Shown here piece by piece: positions 44,588 to 57,400 of a stretch of DNA of 64,000 bases. The DNA is taken from assembly GCA_028551475.1 (NCBI GenBank), contig CM052356.1, positions 30,469,884-30,533,883 on the forward strand. The letters are read 5' to 3'. The notes beneath the pieces were generated by a model. That model searched no databases, was not told the DNA's origin, and worked only from the letters and a program-made list of their open reading frames with translations. A program made the position numbers and the translations under genes. Numbering within the stretch: the first letter of the stretch is position 1; each line of letters begins with the position of its first letter. This stretch comes from Casuarina equisetifolia. Its lineage: Eukaryota; Streptophyta; Magnoliopsida; Fagales; Casuarinaceae.

Positions 44588-44692
44588 TCTTTTTTTTTTA
44601 ATAGTTAAAAGGGCTTGGGGTTTGGGGTTGTCAAACCCAAGACATAGATCTTAGACAACTAATAGCGAACCATTGAATTACTAACTTGTTGA
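44588..44692 (-). mobile_element. SINE-like insertion, minus strand (tentative)
   Basis: On the minus strand it shows an A-box-like TTCAATGGTTCGC, a B-box-like GGGTTTGACAACC and an A-rich tail (plus-strand T run 44589-44599). No clear target duplication was found, so this remains tentative. Confidence 0.35.
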
Positions 44693-44879
44693 CTAAAGAA
44701 GATACTAATTTTTGTTTACAAATGCAACAAAATTGAAAATACACTTAAGAAATAGTTGGATTGTGGATTCAAAAAAAGAAGAAGAAGGAAGAAGTACAAG
44801 TAGCATTCCATGTATAATGTTTATGTTGAAGTTCAATATATCACTTATATTACCAATATATTATATTGTTGCATTTCTT

Positions 44880-45560
44880 TTTCTTTTTGGTAACTAAGCA
44901 TGTCTTTATATGTTACGAATTTATATAGCAAATAGTTGAAAACAAAGTCCCTCACTTAGGGTTAAAAATGGTCGTTGAAAAATTCCAAAGCTCTTATAAC
45001 TAGTTGTTACAAAATATAGCTATTACTCCCTTTTCTGATAAGATATTACTTTTTGCATCCTTTGGTAACAATAGTTACACTTTTGAGGCTTTGCCCATTA
45101 ATCTTCTTCTATTTATTTCATTTTAGATGTGGTAGGTTATAGTTATAAAAGACACAATCAAGAAGTTGCTACAAAACATTAGTTTTTATGCTATCGAATG
45201 TCTAGCTCACTTTCTCCCTATGTTGTTCAATCCCTACTGATAATCCATTTGTAGTTGGTAATTGCCTTTAATATACACTTAGTAAATCTACAATTAAAGA
45301 ATAAGTGCTTTATTGATTATTGATGTTATTAACATAGGCTATATTATTGGTTTACTAAGTTGTTCCATACAACTATTCTATTTGCAGTGATAAGTCAATC
45401 ATTCATAGTGATTTGTTTGGTGGAGCAATTTGTTGTATGTCTTATATGTGGAGATTTTCTATTTTCTTGTAAGCCAATTTTAAAGGAGGACATAAATCAA
45501 TTAACATAGTAATAGAACCTACGTTTCAAAATATGATGTCCTTGTACTTATGAATCAGGT
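44880..45560 (-). mobile_element. LINE 3' end, minus strand
   Basis: It aligns with 39540-40380 outside the TRIM: AAAATTC-A-AGCTCTTATAA, GATATTACT, ATTAAAGAATAA, TTACTAAGTTGTTCCA and ACAACTA-TCTA. It therefore belongs to the same LINE family as 38104-39081. No intact frame is present. Confidence 0.6.
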
Positions 45561-46949
45561 CTCTATGAGAGGTGTTAGCAGTAATAATATAAGCTTTAAC
45601 ATTTGTATGCACGTTTTTTTTCACAAACTAGCTTAATATGAAAATGATAAATTAATAAACTAATTATGAAAGTTATGGAAACCCCATTTTTTTCAACCAA
45701 TCAGTATCATGTTTAGTTTCAGAAGATAATATTGGCATTAAAGACGATTAGTAATTAATAAAACAACTTGCTTTGAACAAAATGTATAGCGAATAGCCAT
45801 GAACGATAGATTTATTTCCATAACCTTCTTCACACAAATAAAAAAAAATGCTCATCGTGCTCAATGCTTGCACGTCAAGATCCAAATAATTTAGTGGAGA
45901 AGTGTGATGAAGTACATTCACAAGAAGCAGAATGCAATCGTTTGATAAAAACCAATGCCAAATCATCACACACGTCACCTACCTCTCCAACTTAGCATTA
46001 ACGACCTTAACGGCTGGAACTATTTTAGTTGTACAATTAACATAATTCATAAAATTAGTTAACTTTTTGTTATAGCTATAAGTTAGCTCTATAAAAGGCA
46101 CAAGTGCCAGTGTACTCAATTATCTTGAGCAATATACTATCAAAGGTTTACAAGGCATATTCCTCTGTCTTTCGTTACTCTTCTGGTATTGAGCTAGTGC
46201 CTTTGTTTTCTTGCTACCCTGTTCAAACCTCCAGTGCCTCCTCATGAAGATGTCATTGCTTAGTTATAGGCATATGATGCAAGGCATTTTTGTTATCACC
46301 TTACTCTAAATCATTCAGTCGTATTCTTCACTCATCATTCCAATCATCTTGGGAGATTTGCTGGTAGGGTAGGGGTAATTCTTCTCCCTCTTCTACTACT
46401 TTTTCTTCTCAAGGCTGCGACTTTCCTTCATTTACCCAAAATAGCAATAAAAATCCCAGGCACTCCTCCAACTCGTTCAAACCGCCTTTTGCAAATCCAA
46501 TTGTTTGCCAAATCTATAGGCAATCACACTCCCCTTCCGGATACTCCACCATTACCATCATGTTCAGCACTCAATGAGCTTCCTTCTATTGCAATCCCAG
46601 CTCCAATCCAACAAAATTACCTCAGTTTCTTTCTATTGCAATTCTAAGCTCCAATCTAGAAAATTTAACTCTAGTTCTAGCTCTTCAAGTTTCTATCAAC
46701 CAACTAGCTCCTCCCACGGCATAATCTTTAGACTCATTACCTTCTTCACCTTATGACACTCCTCATTGTACAAAATTCCCTCACTCTTCTAGTTCTGAAG
46801 TAGCTAGCCCCACAAGAAGTTCTTCGTCCCTTGTTTCTTTGCTTCCTACGTCCATCTCACCTATCAAAACTATAGCACAATGAGGTATTTTCAAACGTAA
46901 TCCAAAGTATGTTGACACTATTGATATTGTTGTTCCTCCTATTCCAATA

Positions 46950-48811
46950 TCTATCTAGGACGCCTTACAACACCCCAGCTAGAATGTAGTAATGAAAGAT
47001 GAGATGGAGGCCTTATAAAAACTCATACTTGGACTTTAGTTCCTTGGCACTCCAAGATGCATGTGGTTGGATGTAAATGGGTGTTTAAGCCTAAACTCTT
47101 CACAAATGGCACTCTCACTCATCTAAATGCAAGGTTGGTAACAAAAAGATTTCACCACATTGAAGGATTGGATTCCTTAATACCTTATCTCCCTTAGTAA
47201 AACCAACTACCGTAAGATTAGTGCTGTTAATAGCTCTTATCCAAGGCTGGTCTATCTTGCAATTTGATGTATCCAATGCTTTATTACATGGCTTTTGGAT
47301 ACTCTTATTTTTATAAAGCAACCAACGAGTTTCATTAATCAATATGCTCCCACCATTGTGTCAATTGCATAGAGCCTTATACGACCTCAAATAGGCCCCA
47401 CATGCTTGGTTTGACATATTCAACTCTTGTAGTTTGGAATATGGCTTTTTTTATTGAACTTTTGACTCTTCTCTTTTCATTTATAATCTTGGAGACACCA
47501 TTATTTGGTTGCTTCTTTATGTTAATGAGCTCCTTGTCATGGGGAATTCCAATTTAGTTGTTACCTCACTAATCCAACACTTGCAGTCACAGTTTCCTTT
47601 AAAATCTCATGGTGAAGCTCATTTTTTTTTTTAAGCATTGAAATTGTTTCCATTCTTTCTCAAAGGCAATTTATTCTTGATATACTCAAAGGGGCCTATA
47701 GCTACTCCCATGGCCATTAAACCACCCACACTTCAAAATTCCTCCTTGACTTGCGCTGCTCCCTCCTTTTTTAAAAGTATGCTTGGTTTGTTGCAATATT
47801 TGACTATCACACTACCAAAGTTGGCCTATCTAGTCAACAAATTATGTCAAAAATTGCATTTTCCTACCATTTTGGATTTTCACAATCTCAAGAAGGTGTT
47901 GTGGTATCTATGGGGCACTTTCTTGGCTTAAGACTTCATTCTCAAAGCTCCTTGAATTTATGTGGCTATAATGATTTGGATTAGGTTGGTTGTAGGGACA
48001 TTAGATGTTCCACATCAGGCTATTACTTCCATTTAGGAAGCAACCTCATTTCATGGAGCTCTAAGTGATAATCCATAATAGCACGCTTTTCTGCTAAAGC
48101 AAAATATAGAGCTCTCGCCTCTACAGCCACTAAATCAACATGGTTATGTGCTTTGCTACGTGATCTTGGTGTTTATCAACGATATTCTACTCCTATCTAT
48201 TATGACAATCTTACAGCACTCCAATTAACCATAAAACCAACTCTTAATGGTCGGATGAACCATGTGGAAATTGACTTCTACTTTTTTTTTCTTGGGTGGA
48301 AAGTTAAGTTGTATTAATAAACATTAAAGTATAGAAGCATAGGACATATTTCAACATTACAGAAGTCATCATATCTATGAAATGATAGAAGTTGGAATAC
48401 TTCAAATCTCACTTAAAATAATATTTCCTTGGGAGGATTCTATATTTCTAAACAAATAAGCTCTCATTCGTACTATCTTCTTTACTTTTGCTAAAAGAAT
48501 AGGGATATCAATTGTTTTTTTCTTAAAAATGTCTTCTATTTCATTTAGCTCATATGCAATAAATACAAGCTAAGAAAAATATCTTAAAAAGTTTAGCAAC
48601 TAAATCCTTTCCTTTAATTGCTTTGATCATCCATTTTAATTCTTCATTACCACTTCGTTTGAGAGAAAGTAACTTTAAATCTCATTACCACGGAGTATAT
48701 CCCTACCAAGCAACAGATTGCAAACATCCTAACCAAGTCCTTTTCCAAAACAACGTTTCTATTTCTACGCAACAAACTTGGGTTGATTCCCACTCCTAGT
48801 TTGAAGGGGAC
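46950..48811 (+). pseudogene. Copia-5 RT and RNase H remnant
   Basis: RT landmarks in several frames: VGCKWVFK near 47050-47080, NARLVTKRFHHIEGLD, SILQFDVSNALL, HRALYDLKQAPHAWFD and WLLLYVNEL (YVNE in place of the catalytic YVDD). RNase H reads HRAL-type and SKAKYRAL-type segments to 48285. It resumes after a LINE-like insert with IPTKQQIANILTKSF at 48690-48745. The catalytic Asp changes and stops show it is dead. Confidence 0.8.
48286..48646 (-). mobile_element. LINE-like insert within copia-5 RNase H
   Basis: It starts with a T run (48284-48293) that would be a minus-strand poly(A) tail. It splits the RNase H segment between IDFY and the following LREKV. Part resembles the short insert at 43537-43675. 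Boundaries are approximate. Confidence 0.5.
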
Positions 48812-49122
48812 TAATGAAGTATATTCACAAGAAGCAGAATGCAATAGTTTGATAGAAACCAATGTAAGATCATCACACACGTCACCTGCCTCTCCTCAAC
48901 ATTAACGACCTTAACCGCTAGAACTACTTCAGTTGTAAAGTTAACATAATTCACGGAGTTAGTTAACTTTCTGTTGTAACTATAAGTTAGCTCTTAAACT
49001 CTCTGCTTTTGTAGTTAAGCTCTATAAAAGGCAAAGTGCCAGTGTAGTCGATTATCTTGAGCAATATACTATCAGAGCTTTACCAGGCATATTCCTCTAC
49101 TTTTCGTTGTTCTTCTAAGTGG

Positions 49123-49810
49123 ACCAAACTAAAAACGGCATTAGGTCGTTGCAGTGTCCGTTGGGTGTAAAACCCACCCATTTTCTTGCTCTTGTTTTCC
49201 AAATGCTGTGCTGGTACTTGCTTTTACATACAACCTTTGGTTCTTACATGCACACTGTTTCAAAACTAGACATGCATATGAAATATAGAAATGACGGGTT
49301 GATATTTTTCCCTGAGTTGGCAAAATAGTAAACAGAATACGAACCGACATCAATATTGGATTGGATAAGTGAATTCGACCTTGGAGATCAATTGTTAGAC
49401 TTGAGAGCATGACCACTACCGACCATTTTTAACAAAGTGGGGATATAGTTTAACATGATGGCATTGCCATATGGTGTTGAAATTCCCTTCAACTTGACAA
49501 TTGAGTTGCGAAAGTCAGACTTAAAGAACAAAGATATCAAGAAATTAAGAAAATAGAGTAACTCTAAGCACTTTTTCAGAATGATACATTTTTACACAAG
49601 GCCTAAATATGCCCTGAAAATGGACACCATCTATTTTAATTCAGATGGATCTTAAGCAAAAACACTCAATGTTACACATCAAGCCGAGCCACAGCTCTAA
49701 GATCATGGGACAATAGGTTACGGAAGATTTCAAAGAGTCATTATGACTCTACAATGAGCAAAAAAGCAGAATAGTTAAATAATGAGGTCTATTCTCATGA
49801 CCAATTCAAG
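49123..49810. other. Non-coding upstream DNA of HKT copy C
   Basis: No gene or repeat partner is recognised on either strand. It lies between the copia-5 target duplication and the solo LTR target duplication. Confidence 0.4.
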
Positions 49811-49815
49811 GTATC

Positions 49816-51036
49816 TGATAACTCTATTTTTATAGAGTTATTTTACCTATTTTAAGCAATAAATAACGTTAATAATTGTGAGAAAATATTTGAATTCCTC
49901 TTTATTTACCTAAATTTATCTTGTTTATATACCACAAGAAAGCGTGGAGAAAAAGGATGAATAGGGAGAACCTGATACTTATTGTGTGATAAAATCATAA
50001 TATCAAGATCAAGAGAGTCAAGATAGACTTGGGCTTTGGATGATTGTTATTAGATTTTCTGTTGTTGTTAATCATGTTAGGAATTCAAATCTCAATTAAT
50101 TTAGGAGTTCCAAACCCAATTGTTTTAAGTATTCAAAATTGACTTCTACTGAGATAAGGTCTAAACCTAAAACTCTATTTAAAAGAAAAGAAGAAGCGAA
50201 AAAGGGAGGGGAGAAGGAAATTGAGCACAACTCAAGCAAGAGGCCAAAAATTCAAACTTTTCTTGAAAAGAAGATAAAAAGAGTGATAAACTTCTTGTTC
50301 TTGGATTCAATATACTTTCTTTATTTCTTATTATTGTTCTTCCTTATTTTTTTTTATGCTTTAGTTTATTTTTATTAGAGTTACGATGTAACCTAACTAT
50401 GATAGTATGAATCTTATGATTGTTATGTTTTGCAAGATATTTTGTTTATGTGAAGTTACATATTATTGTGTTTAATGCTTTTAAGTGATTAGCTACCACT
50501 TAAATGATTTGATTTGCATATTTGAGACCGACAGGAGATGATATGCAGTTACTTCTTATAATGTGTAACCATAAATTAAATATGGATAAACATATATCAT
50601 ATTGTTTATGTGACTTTTGGAGTAAACTGGGAATATTCATAGATCCTAATGCATTTGGTTTGTTTCAATTCACATAGAGATATAGTGAATTAATGAATTA
50701 AATAGGTCTACTATACCTAGTCATTGGATAGTGAATAAATTAGGAGATTCTACTATTACATAGATATTATCCTTCTTGTAAGCATACATAATCTACATTA
50801 GTACCTCATATTAATGGTGAAATCAGATGTTCTAACATATTTCGTGTATTTAGTTTTCTTAAATTTAGTTAATTAATCTATCATCTATCATTTGGATTTG
50901 TTAGATAAATTCTAAGAGTTATTCACCATTAGTAATTAGTTGGTCAAGTAATCATCAATCTCCATGAAACAATATTTTTTTTATCATTATATTATTTGTT
51001 CAACATATTCACTTGCATTTAAAATTTCATCAAATA
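49816..51036 (+). mobile_element. Solo LTR (family LTR-B)
   Basis: 1221 bp from TGATAACTCTATTTTTATAG to TTTCATCAAATA, with perfect target duplication GTATC (49811-49815 and 51037-51041). It aligns along its whole length with 15700-16943. The terminal CA has decayed to TA. No internal sequence is present. Confidence 0.92.
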
Positions 51037-51041
51037 GTATC

Positions 51042-54000
51042 TTTTTGCACTAGCAAGATTTTCCCCTAGAGAAAGAACACCATATCTAGTATGATTAACA
51101 CAAAGTTGCCTGAACTCTCTCCTCTTTGTTATAACCTAACAGATGTGCACTTAGGAAGTTCCTTTACCTACTTATTTTTGAAAAATGTTGGGAATCATTA
51201 CTTCTTATAAACCTAGTAAACCCACAGTTAGTTCAGGAAAAAGACAGTCAACGTTAGATCTTCTTTTAATAGGGAGTGACAACATTGTAGTTTCGCTTTA
51301 TGGCTACAGCTACCTAATCGGAGATGCAGCAAAGGGAAACTTAGGGGAAACGTAGAGGAAACTTAGGAGAAAGTTAATGGCGTGTCACTTTCAGAGATTG
51401 GAGTTAACTTCGTGGGTGAATCTATATAAGTGCATAAAAAAGGTGAATACATTAGAAATGCTCACATCCTCCTTTAAAAAGTCATTAGGAGAAGGAAATG
51501 TTATTATATGAGTTAAGATATTGATAGTGCAGTATACATTGTTTACACGGTTTTTCCTCAGACGCCTGTTCCGTATGTGGGGAAACTACAAGAAGCCAAT
51601 CTCTTGAATGTGGAATCGCATTTTTGGTGAGAGACTTTCATCTCACATGTAATTTAAAGAAAAAATACATCAAAGTCTTGTCAAAAACCATCTTTCAACT
51701 AATTCCTACGGCATTAAGTTTTCTTGTATTTCCACAAAGCACGTTTCTACAAACTAAATGTATATCCAGTTTCTGCACATTTTCTGGGGCTCAGTGTTTC
51801 CGGCACATATTCTGGGGAACACGCAATCAAAGTGACTCAGAAGACTGTTCTAGCAGCGTGAAGAATATGCCACGGTGGTTGTGACTGTCTACGTATGACC
51901 AACTCATCCGTTGTTTGGCTCCGAAGGTGAATCCTATGAAGAAGATAAGGAGGTGGTGGTAAACAGGAGTCCAAGTAACGAATAAAATCGTGTCTGAAAC
52001 TAGTTTCTAGCTGGCCACCATCCAACGAGCATTTCTGATACTCATAATTGGAGCCGGAGCCGTGCTTGAAAGGGTACTCAAAGTGGAGGAAGCAACAAGC
52101 TTTTGTGGCGGCATCAGATTGCACATTGCAGAAAGGTATGAATTAACCGAGTGGAAAGTATCCACCATCATCATCATCATCATCATCCTCGCATGACTCG
52201 GGCAGGCGACGGATGGGACAAATTTCCATAAACCCTGTTGCCAATGTACGGACATCGCAGTCATACAGTCCCCATAAGTGCGTTTGCAGGCATGCTTCTG
52301 CAACTTGCTGCGGTCCAACTACTTCTCGGGCTATGGCCTTCTTAGTTTCAAATTTCCAGCTTTTATATCAACCCCAAATGCACTTGGTTCAGCATTAATT
52401 CAAACAACTTGTTTCTAAACATCTGCAGCTATTCATAGTAGTTTTACAAGCTTTTAATAATTTCCATAAGTAGTCAGGGGTGATTCCAATCTCAGTTTGG
52501 ATATTAAATATTCAAAATTTAAAATTTTACCCAAAAATTAGCTCACAAATTATGAGATAAATCCATATTTAAATACTAACTAAAGATTGGCTTCTTTCCA
52601 ATATATAATTTTCATCCTCAATATTTTTCTTACAATAAACATAATTAAAGGGCTAAAAGTTGAACAAAAGTTAAAAGTTAACAATCTAAACTTTCATGCT
52701 ATATTATAAATCTAAAGTTTAATGCAAAAGTTAATTCACAGGTAGGAGAGATTTGTAAACATCTAAACACTATCCAAAGATCGTATTTTTCATTTGGGAC
52801 TTTTATCCCATCAGATAGTTAAGCAAACTTTGCAATCTTTGCAGTCTTAAACCTTTAATAAAAAGAGCTAGAATCTTCTAGAGTCACTATGTGTGAAGGA
52901 GATATTTTATTGAACAAAACAAAAAGAGAAAAGGAAAAGAGAAGTGTTATCATGAAGTTCACAGATCTTTTTAACTGGCTGTCTTTGACATTCGAATAAT
53001 TGGAGATTTGCGTTAAGTCGATATGGGGTGTATAGATACCATAGCAGCATATTCTAACCTTGCCAACTTACAAGAAAAGATAACATATAATAGAGCCTGA
53101 AACGGAAGCATCCGAACAAAATTATTGAAGGAGATGACCATGGAGTTTTCTGATCTTTATATCGCTGATTGGTGTAATTGAGCATTTAAAGTTCCATTTC
53201 GATGAGTTTCGGCATATCTTTTATTCCGACCTCAATTGTCTTCCAATTGGTCATTCACAAGGTCCGAATTATAGCAAGACATGTTGCATGCATATGATAA
53301 ATCAGAGATTTCATAGCAGAAAAGAGCAAATAACTAACAGGATTAACCCCACATTTGAAAGGAAAATCAGAGGACTGTTAGCTATACGTGCTGGGTCAGA
53401 CAAGAAGAGCTGTAAAGGAGAATGGAACAGCTGAAAGTTGGGAGAAAAAGTGGAGGAGAAAGGAGGGGGTAGTTAAGATAAAAAAAAGTTAATTCTTTCA
53501 ATAAAGTAAGTGAAGAAAATCTCTAATCTCAGGTAACCCCAAAATTCTTTACTGAATGGTATTAATTGCAAATAAAAAGACCCAGAGAAGCTAACAAAAG
53601 GAATTTTATCTAATACTTACTACCAATTTTGTATGTCTCTTTTATATATGTTATTTGAATGAAAGAAATAGTAAGATATTTAGGAATATTGAAATTGACA
53701 TTCCAATCCTACATACTTAAATACTGAAAGAGACCCCACTTTATTTGATGTTGTGAATGATTTAACATGGGGTATATATAACCCCTCAAGAAAAAGAATT
53801 GCAAGAAGACGCTGTTGGGGGTTGGATAATTGTTTGCTTGGAGATAAGGAATCATGAAAAAGATTACGAAGAGAATAAGCATATTAGAGGTTAGAAACCA
53901 AAGATTTCTTTGCCATCGAGTGGATTGAAACCAAAAGACTGAAAAATAAAACTTCGTGGTTGGAGACATGGAATTCTCTGTGCTTCAAAATTATATTCTT

Positions 54001-54230
54001 CCACTTTTCCCGGCGTATCTTTGTGGCGTGGAGCATATCTATCCCACAAAGTGGGCATGTGCGTCCATATCTGTGCTTCGAGTACCATGTAGGACTTGCA
54101 CGTTTCTTTCTTTGTACGTATGATGCTGTATAGGTTCGTCTTTCCGCAGGGTCATTACGGCAGATTTGGAAAGGCCCATACACAGGAAAATTCCACTAAA
54201 TCAGGGTGCTTAATTAAGTTGTAATAATCT
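51042..54230. other. Upstream region of HKT copy C
   Basis: It matches parts of the copy A upstream region, for example ACTCAAAGTGGAGGAAGCAAC (52078) and the CGAAGCATCC/GGAAGCATCCGAAC box (about 2055 and 53107). A (TCA)n/(ATC)n run lies at about 52167-52190. Short open frames on both strands are not conserved in copy A. From 54125 the promoter alignment with copy B starts, including CACAGGAAAATTCCACT at 54181-54197. Confidence 0.5.
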
Positions 54231-54363
54231 AAAGGTTGGCTATTGACTGTTTAGGACTTAGGTTTTAAGTTTGGCACCCCATATTTTCTAATTCCTATTT
54301 AATTTTAAAAAACAAAAAGAAAAAATTAAAGGGTGCTTGAACGGTGCCAAGACTCTTATATAA
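54231..54363 (+). promoter_or_regulatory. Copy C promoter insertion and TATA box
   Basis: Relative to copy B, about 127 bp is added between GTAATAATC (54224-54232) and ATAAGCCGTTCC. The added stretch contains an inverted repeat TTGGCACC (54271-54278) and GGTGCCAA (54343-54350). It ends where TATATAA (54357-54363) is created, 47 bp before the ATG. Copy B has GATGAATAAGCC at the same place. The insertion may be a small hairpin transposon and may supply the core promoter of copy C; this is inference. Confidence 0.5.
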
Positions 54364-54410
54364 GCCGTTCCCTCTAGGGGTGATCTGGGCATTCTTCTCT
54401 TAGGGTGTAA

Positions 54411-57400
54411 ATGGAGTTCTCTTTCTTTGGTAGAAAAATAGAGCATCTCTATACCTACTCATACACCAAAATCTCTTTTTTTAAGCAGTCCTGTCACAGT
54501 CTATTTTGGTTGCTCTTCCGCTTCGTCCTCTTCCATGTCAATCCTTTCTATATCCGTCTCAGTTACTTCATAGTTGTCTCTCTAGTTGGTTACTTGGCTT
54601 TGAAGGTCTCAAAGCCAAGAACTACCTCACCCATACCCATGGATTTTGATGTGTTCTTCACTTCGGTCTCTGCCGCCACATCTTCAAGCATGTCAACTAT
54701 TGAGATGGAGATTTTCTCCACCACCCAACTCTCGATTATGACCCTCTTAATGTTTTCTGGTGGTGAGGTGTTCATTTCAATGCTTGGACTTCAACTATCG
54801 AAGTTCAAGTTCCCCAAAAGTCATCAGAGCACCGAGAACAAAAGCAGTGCAGTCGTCGACGTGGAGCATATGTCTCCGATACACGACAGTATCCAGAGTC
54901 AAATCGAACTTGGTTTATTTTCTTGTTCACAGAAACCTGAAACTCATCTTCAGCATGGAATCCAATGGTTAGATAGTGATAGTCTTACGTGTAACTCTAT
55001 TAAGTGTTTGGGTTATGTGGTGTTGGGTTACATTTTTATAGTCAATTTAGTTGGTTCCTGTTTGGTTGCCTCGTACATAACCGTTGTTCCAAGTGCAAGC
55101 CAGGTACTGAAGAACAAGGGCCTAGATACACTAACATTTTCTCTATTCACAACTGTTTCTACTTTCACAAACTGCGGTTTCGTCCCGACGAATGAGAATA
55201 TGATGGTTTTCAAGAAGAATTCAGGTCTCCTACTTCTTCTCATTCCCCAAGTCCTTTTGGGGAACACTTTATGTTCCCCCTGCCTTCTACTTACAATCTG
55301 GATTTTGAAAAAAGCGACTAAACGAGCGGAATTCGGTTTCGTATTGAAGAACTATACAGATATAGGTTTCAGCCATTTGCTCCCTGGTCCTCAGGCCGCT
55401 CTTCTGGCTATGACTGTTTTTGGCTTCATTTTGATACAGTTTATACTATTCTGCTCCATGGAGTGGAGTTCGGAACCCATGGATGGCCTGAATTCCTATC
55501 AGAAACTCGTGGCCTCGTTGTTCCAAACTACGAACTCGCGGCATGCTGGTGAATCTGTCTTTGACCTCTCCACAATCTCTCCAGCAATTCTGGTGCTCTT
55601 CGTGGTTATGATGTGAGTACTGCATTCTCTTTCGAGATCATTCTAATTGTTGTTCATTTCAGACCACTGATTTTTTTATTTGCTAACCGGATGTCTGTTT
55701 GTGGTTGAGGGGACCAGTCAACTCCATAAGCTTTTACAGAAATCCACTTGACTTACCTTTTTCTGATAACTGAATCATTTTTCCGTCGTCACTGGGTAGC
55801 ACGAGGTGCCAATATTTCACTTTATTAGAAACTTCAGTCCTTTAAAGCTTTTTTGTAACTCCCTGGAAATAGTTCTTTGTTGGAAGATTAAAATATCCAG
55901 TCCCACATTGGGTAAGACGATAGGAGAGTCTGGCCTTATAAACTTCTGCTAGCAACCTATTATTACACAGTTCTATGTTTTAGTTGGGCCCTTCAATTTC
56001 TAATATGGTATTAAAGCCGAGACTGCAGAAGAGTGTTGGAGGATTAAAATATCCAGTCCTACATTGGGTAAGGTGACAGAAGAGCCTAACCTTATAAGCT
56101 TCTGCTAGCAACCCACTATTGCACAATTCTGTGTTTTAGTTGGACCCTTCAATTTCTAATATTCTTCCATAAAAAAGGCCAAGCCATGGTTATTTAAAGT
56201 TCGTACTGAGCTTTTATGCTTGTTTATGCTCCTTATGCTGCTCTTTCTTTTCTATCATTCCTTCACAGACCAATACAAAGTCATGCACCAATTCTCCAGT
56301 GAAACCCCGATCATTTCAATATTTTTTGAATTAGTTCTTGTTATCCCGCACTTCATCCACGCAAAAATCCTGCACGGGATCAGGCACCAATGATTCTGAG
56401 TTTTCGAAATTCAGAAACCGACATAGTTATCTCACTCTCTAACAGCAAGATTAGATTCAAAGCTATTTAGTTATTCTGAAACATGACTTGTCACTTCATC
56501 ACAGTTTTGCATCTGTACGTTTTACCCCTCAATTTGCATTCGTCCCCTAAGGATTCCCACAACATAGAAATGAAGCAGTTTAGTGTGACTGCTATTTACC
56601 CTCATCAATCCCCCAAGCCGTCCAGGATGGGATGCAATTAGGTGATTATACCATGACCCGTCACAGATTATTCTTTATCTTTCTGCAAAAGATGAGAGTG
56701 AAAAAGGGAAATTTCAGATAAATAAAGTCTTCCAAGTTCTTAACTTTAAAGCTTACTGCTCAACAGTGGAAGTAGCCTTCTTTTTCTCTCTTTTGCCTGG
56801 TAGGAGACAATTTCCCATCACCTGTAGGATCGCAAAATATTTTATAAAAATCCTGCCTGATTCTGCCAAGCATTAAGCTTCAGGCTAGATGCAAACGTGA
56901 TGGTTTCCTGGATGGCAAAAGTCTATGTGATCCTGGCAGACATTTCTTGGACTACAAAACAAAAGTCTTGTCTGATAGTGGCACATTAAGCACTAAACCC
57001 GACATGCAGACCTGGCTCAGCTAGCTTTGGTTGAACTCCAACTACTTACAAGTGGGTTTTGTAGACTGTCTTTTACAAAATGATTGATACACCATTAGAT
57101 GATAGCTACTAATTGCCCTCATGCACCATAAGAACCGGGGCCCAGAAAAAACGCCCTTAAATAAATCTAGGATAAACGAAATAAGAACAAATCAATGATT
57201 AGTCTTGATGAAAAAGAATACTTATTTGGACGACTAAACGGCTTGTGACTTAAGAAGAGGCTTTTCCTTTACATTGATAAGAAGTATAGTTACTTTACCA
57301 ATTCTGCTGTCCAATTTAGAAACTGATTTTAAAGTGTTAGATTGATATTGAAATTTCGAAGTAGAAAAAATGCTATACTGGGTTAGTACTTGTGCAAATA

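Larger units (their letters stand above)
45905..49117 (+). mobile_element. Copia-5: compact Ty1/copia element with internal deletion
   Basis: The LTRs are 45905-46184 and 48812-49117, with a perfect target duplication AAGTG (45900-45904 and 49118-49122). A PBS-like TGGTATTGAGC begins at about 46184. The purine tract TTGAAGGGGA (48801-48810) precedes the right LTR. Only 3.2 kb long: gag, protease and integrase are mostly missing (46190-46950 is short and non-homologous by eye). RT and RNase H remain but are broken. The element sits in the upstream region of HKT copy C. Confidence 0.88.

Noticed and set aside
51837..52318. Minus-strand frames of 95 and 103 codons as an expressed gene upstream of copy C
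   Set aside because: One frame depends on a simple (ATG)n run and the corresponding region near copy A does not preserve either frame.
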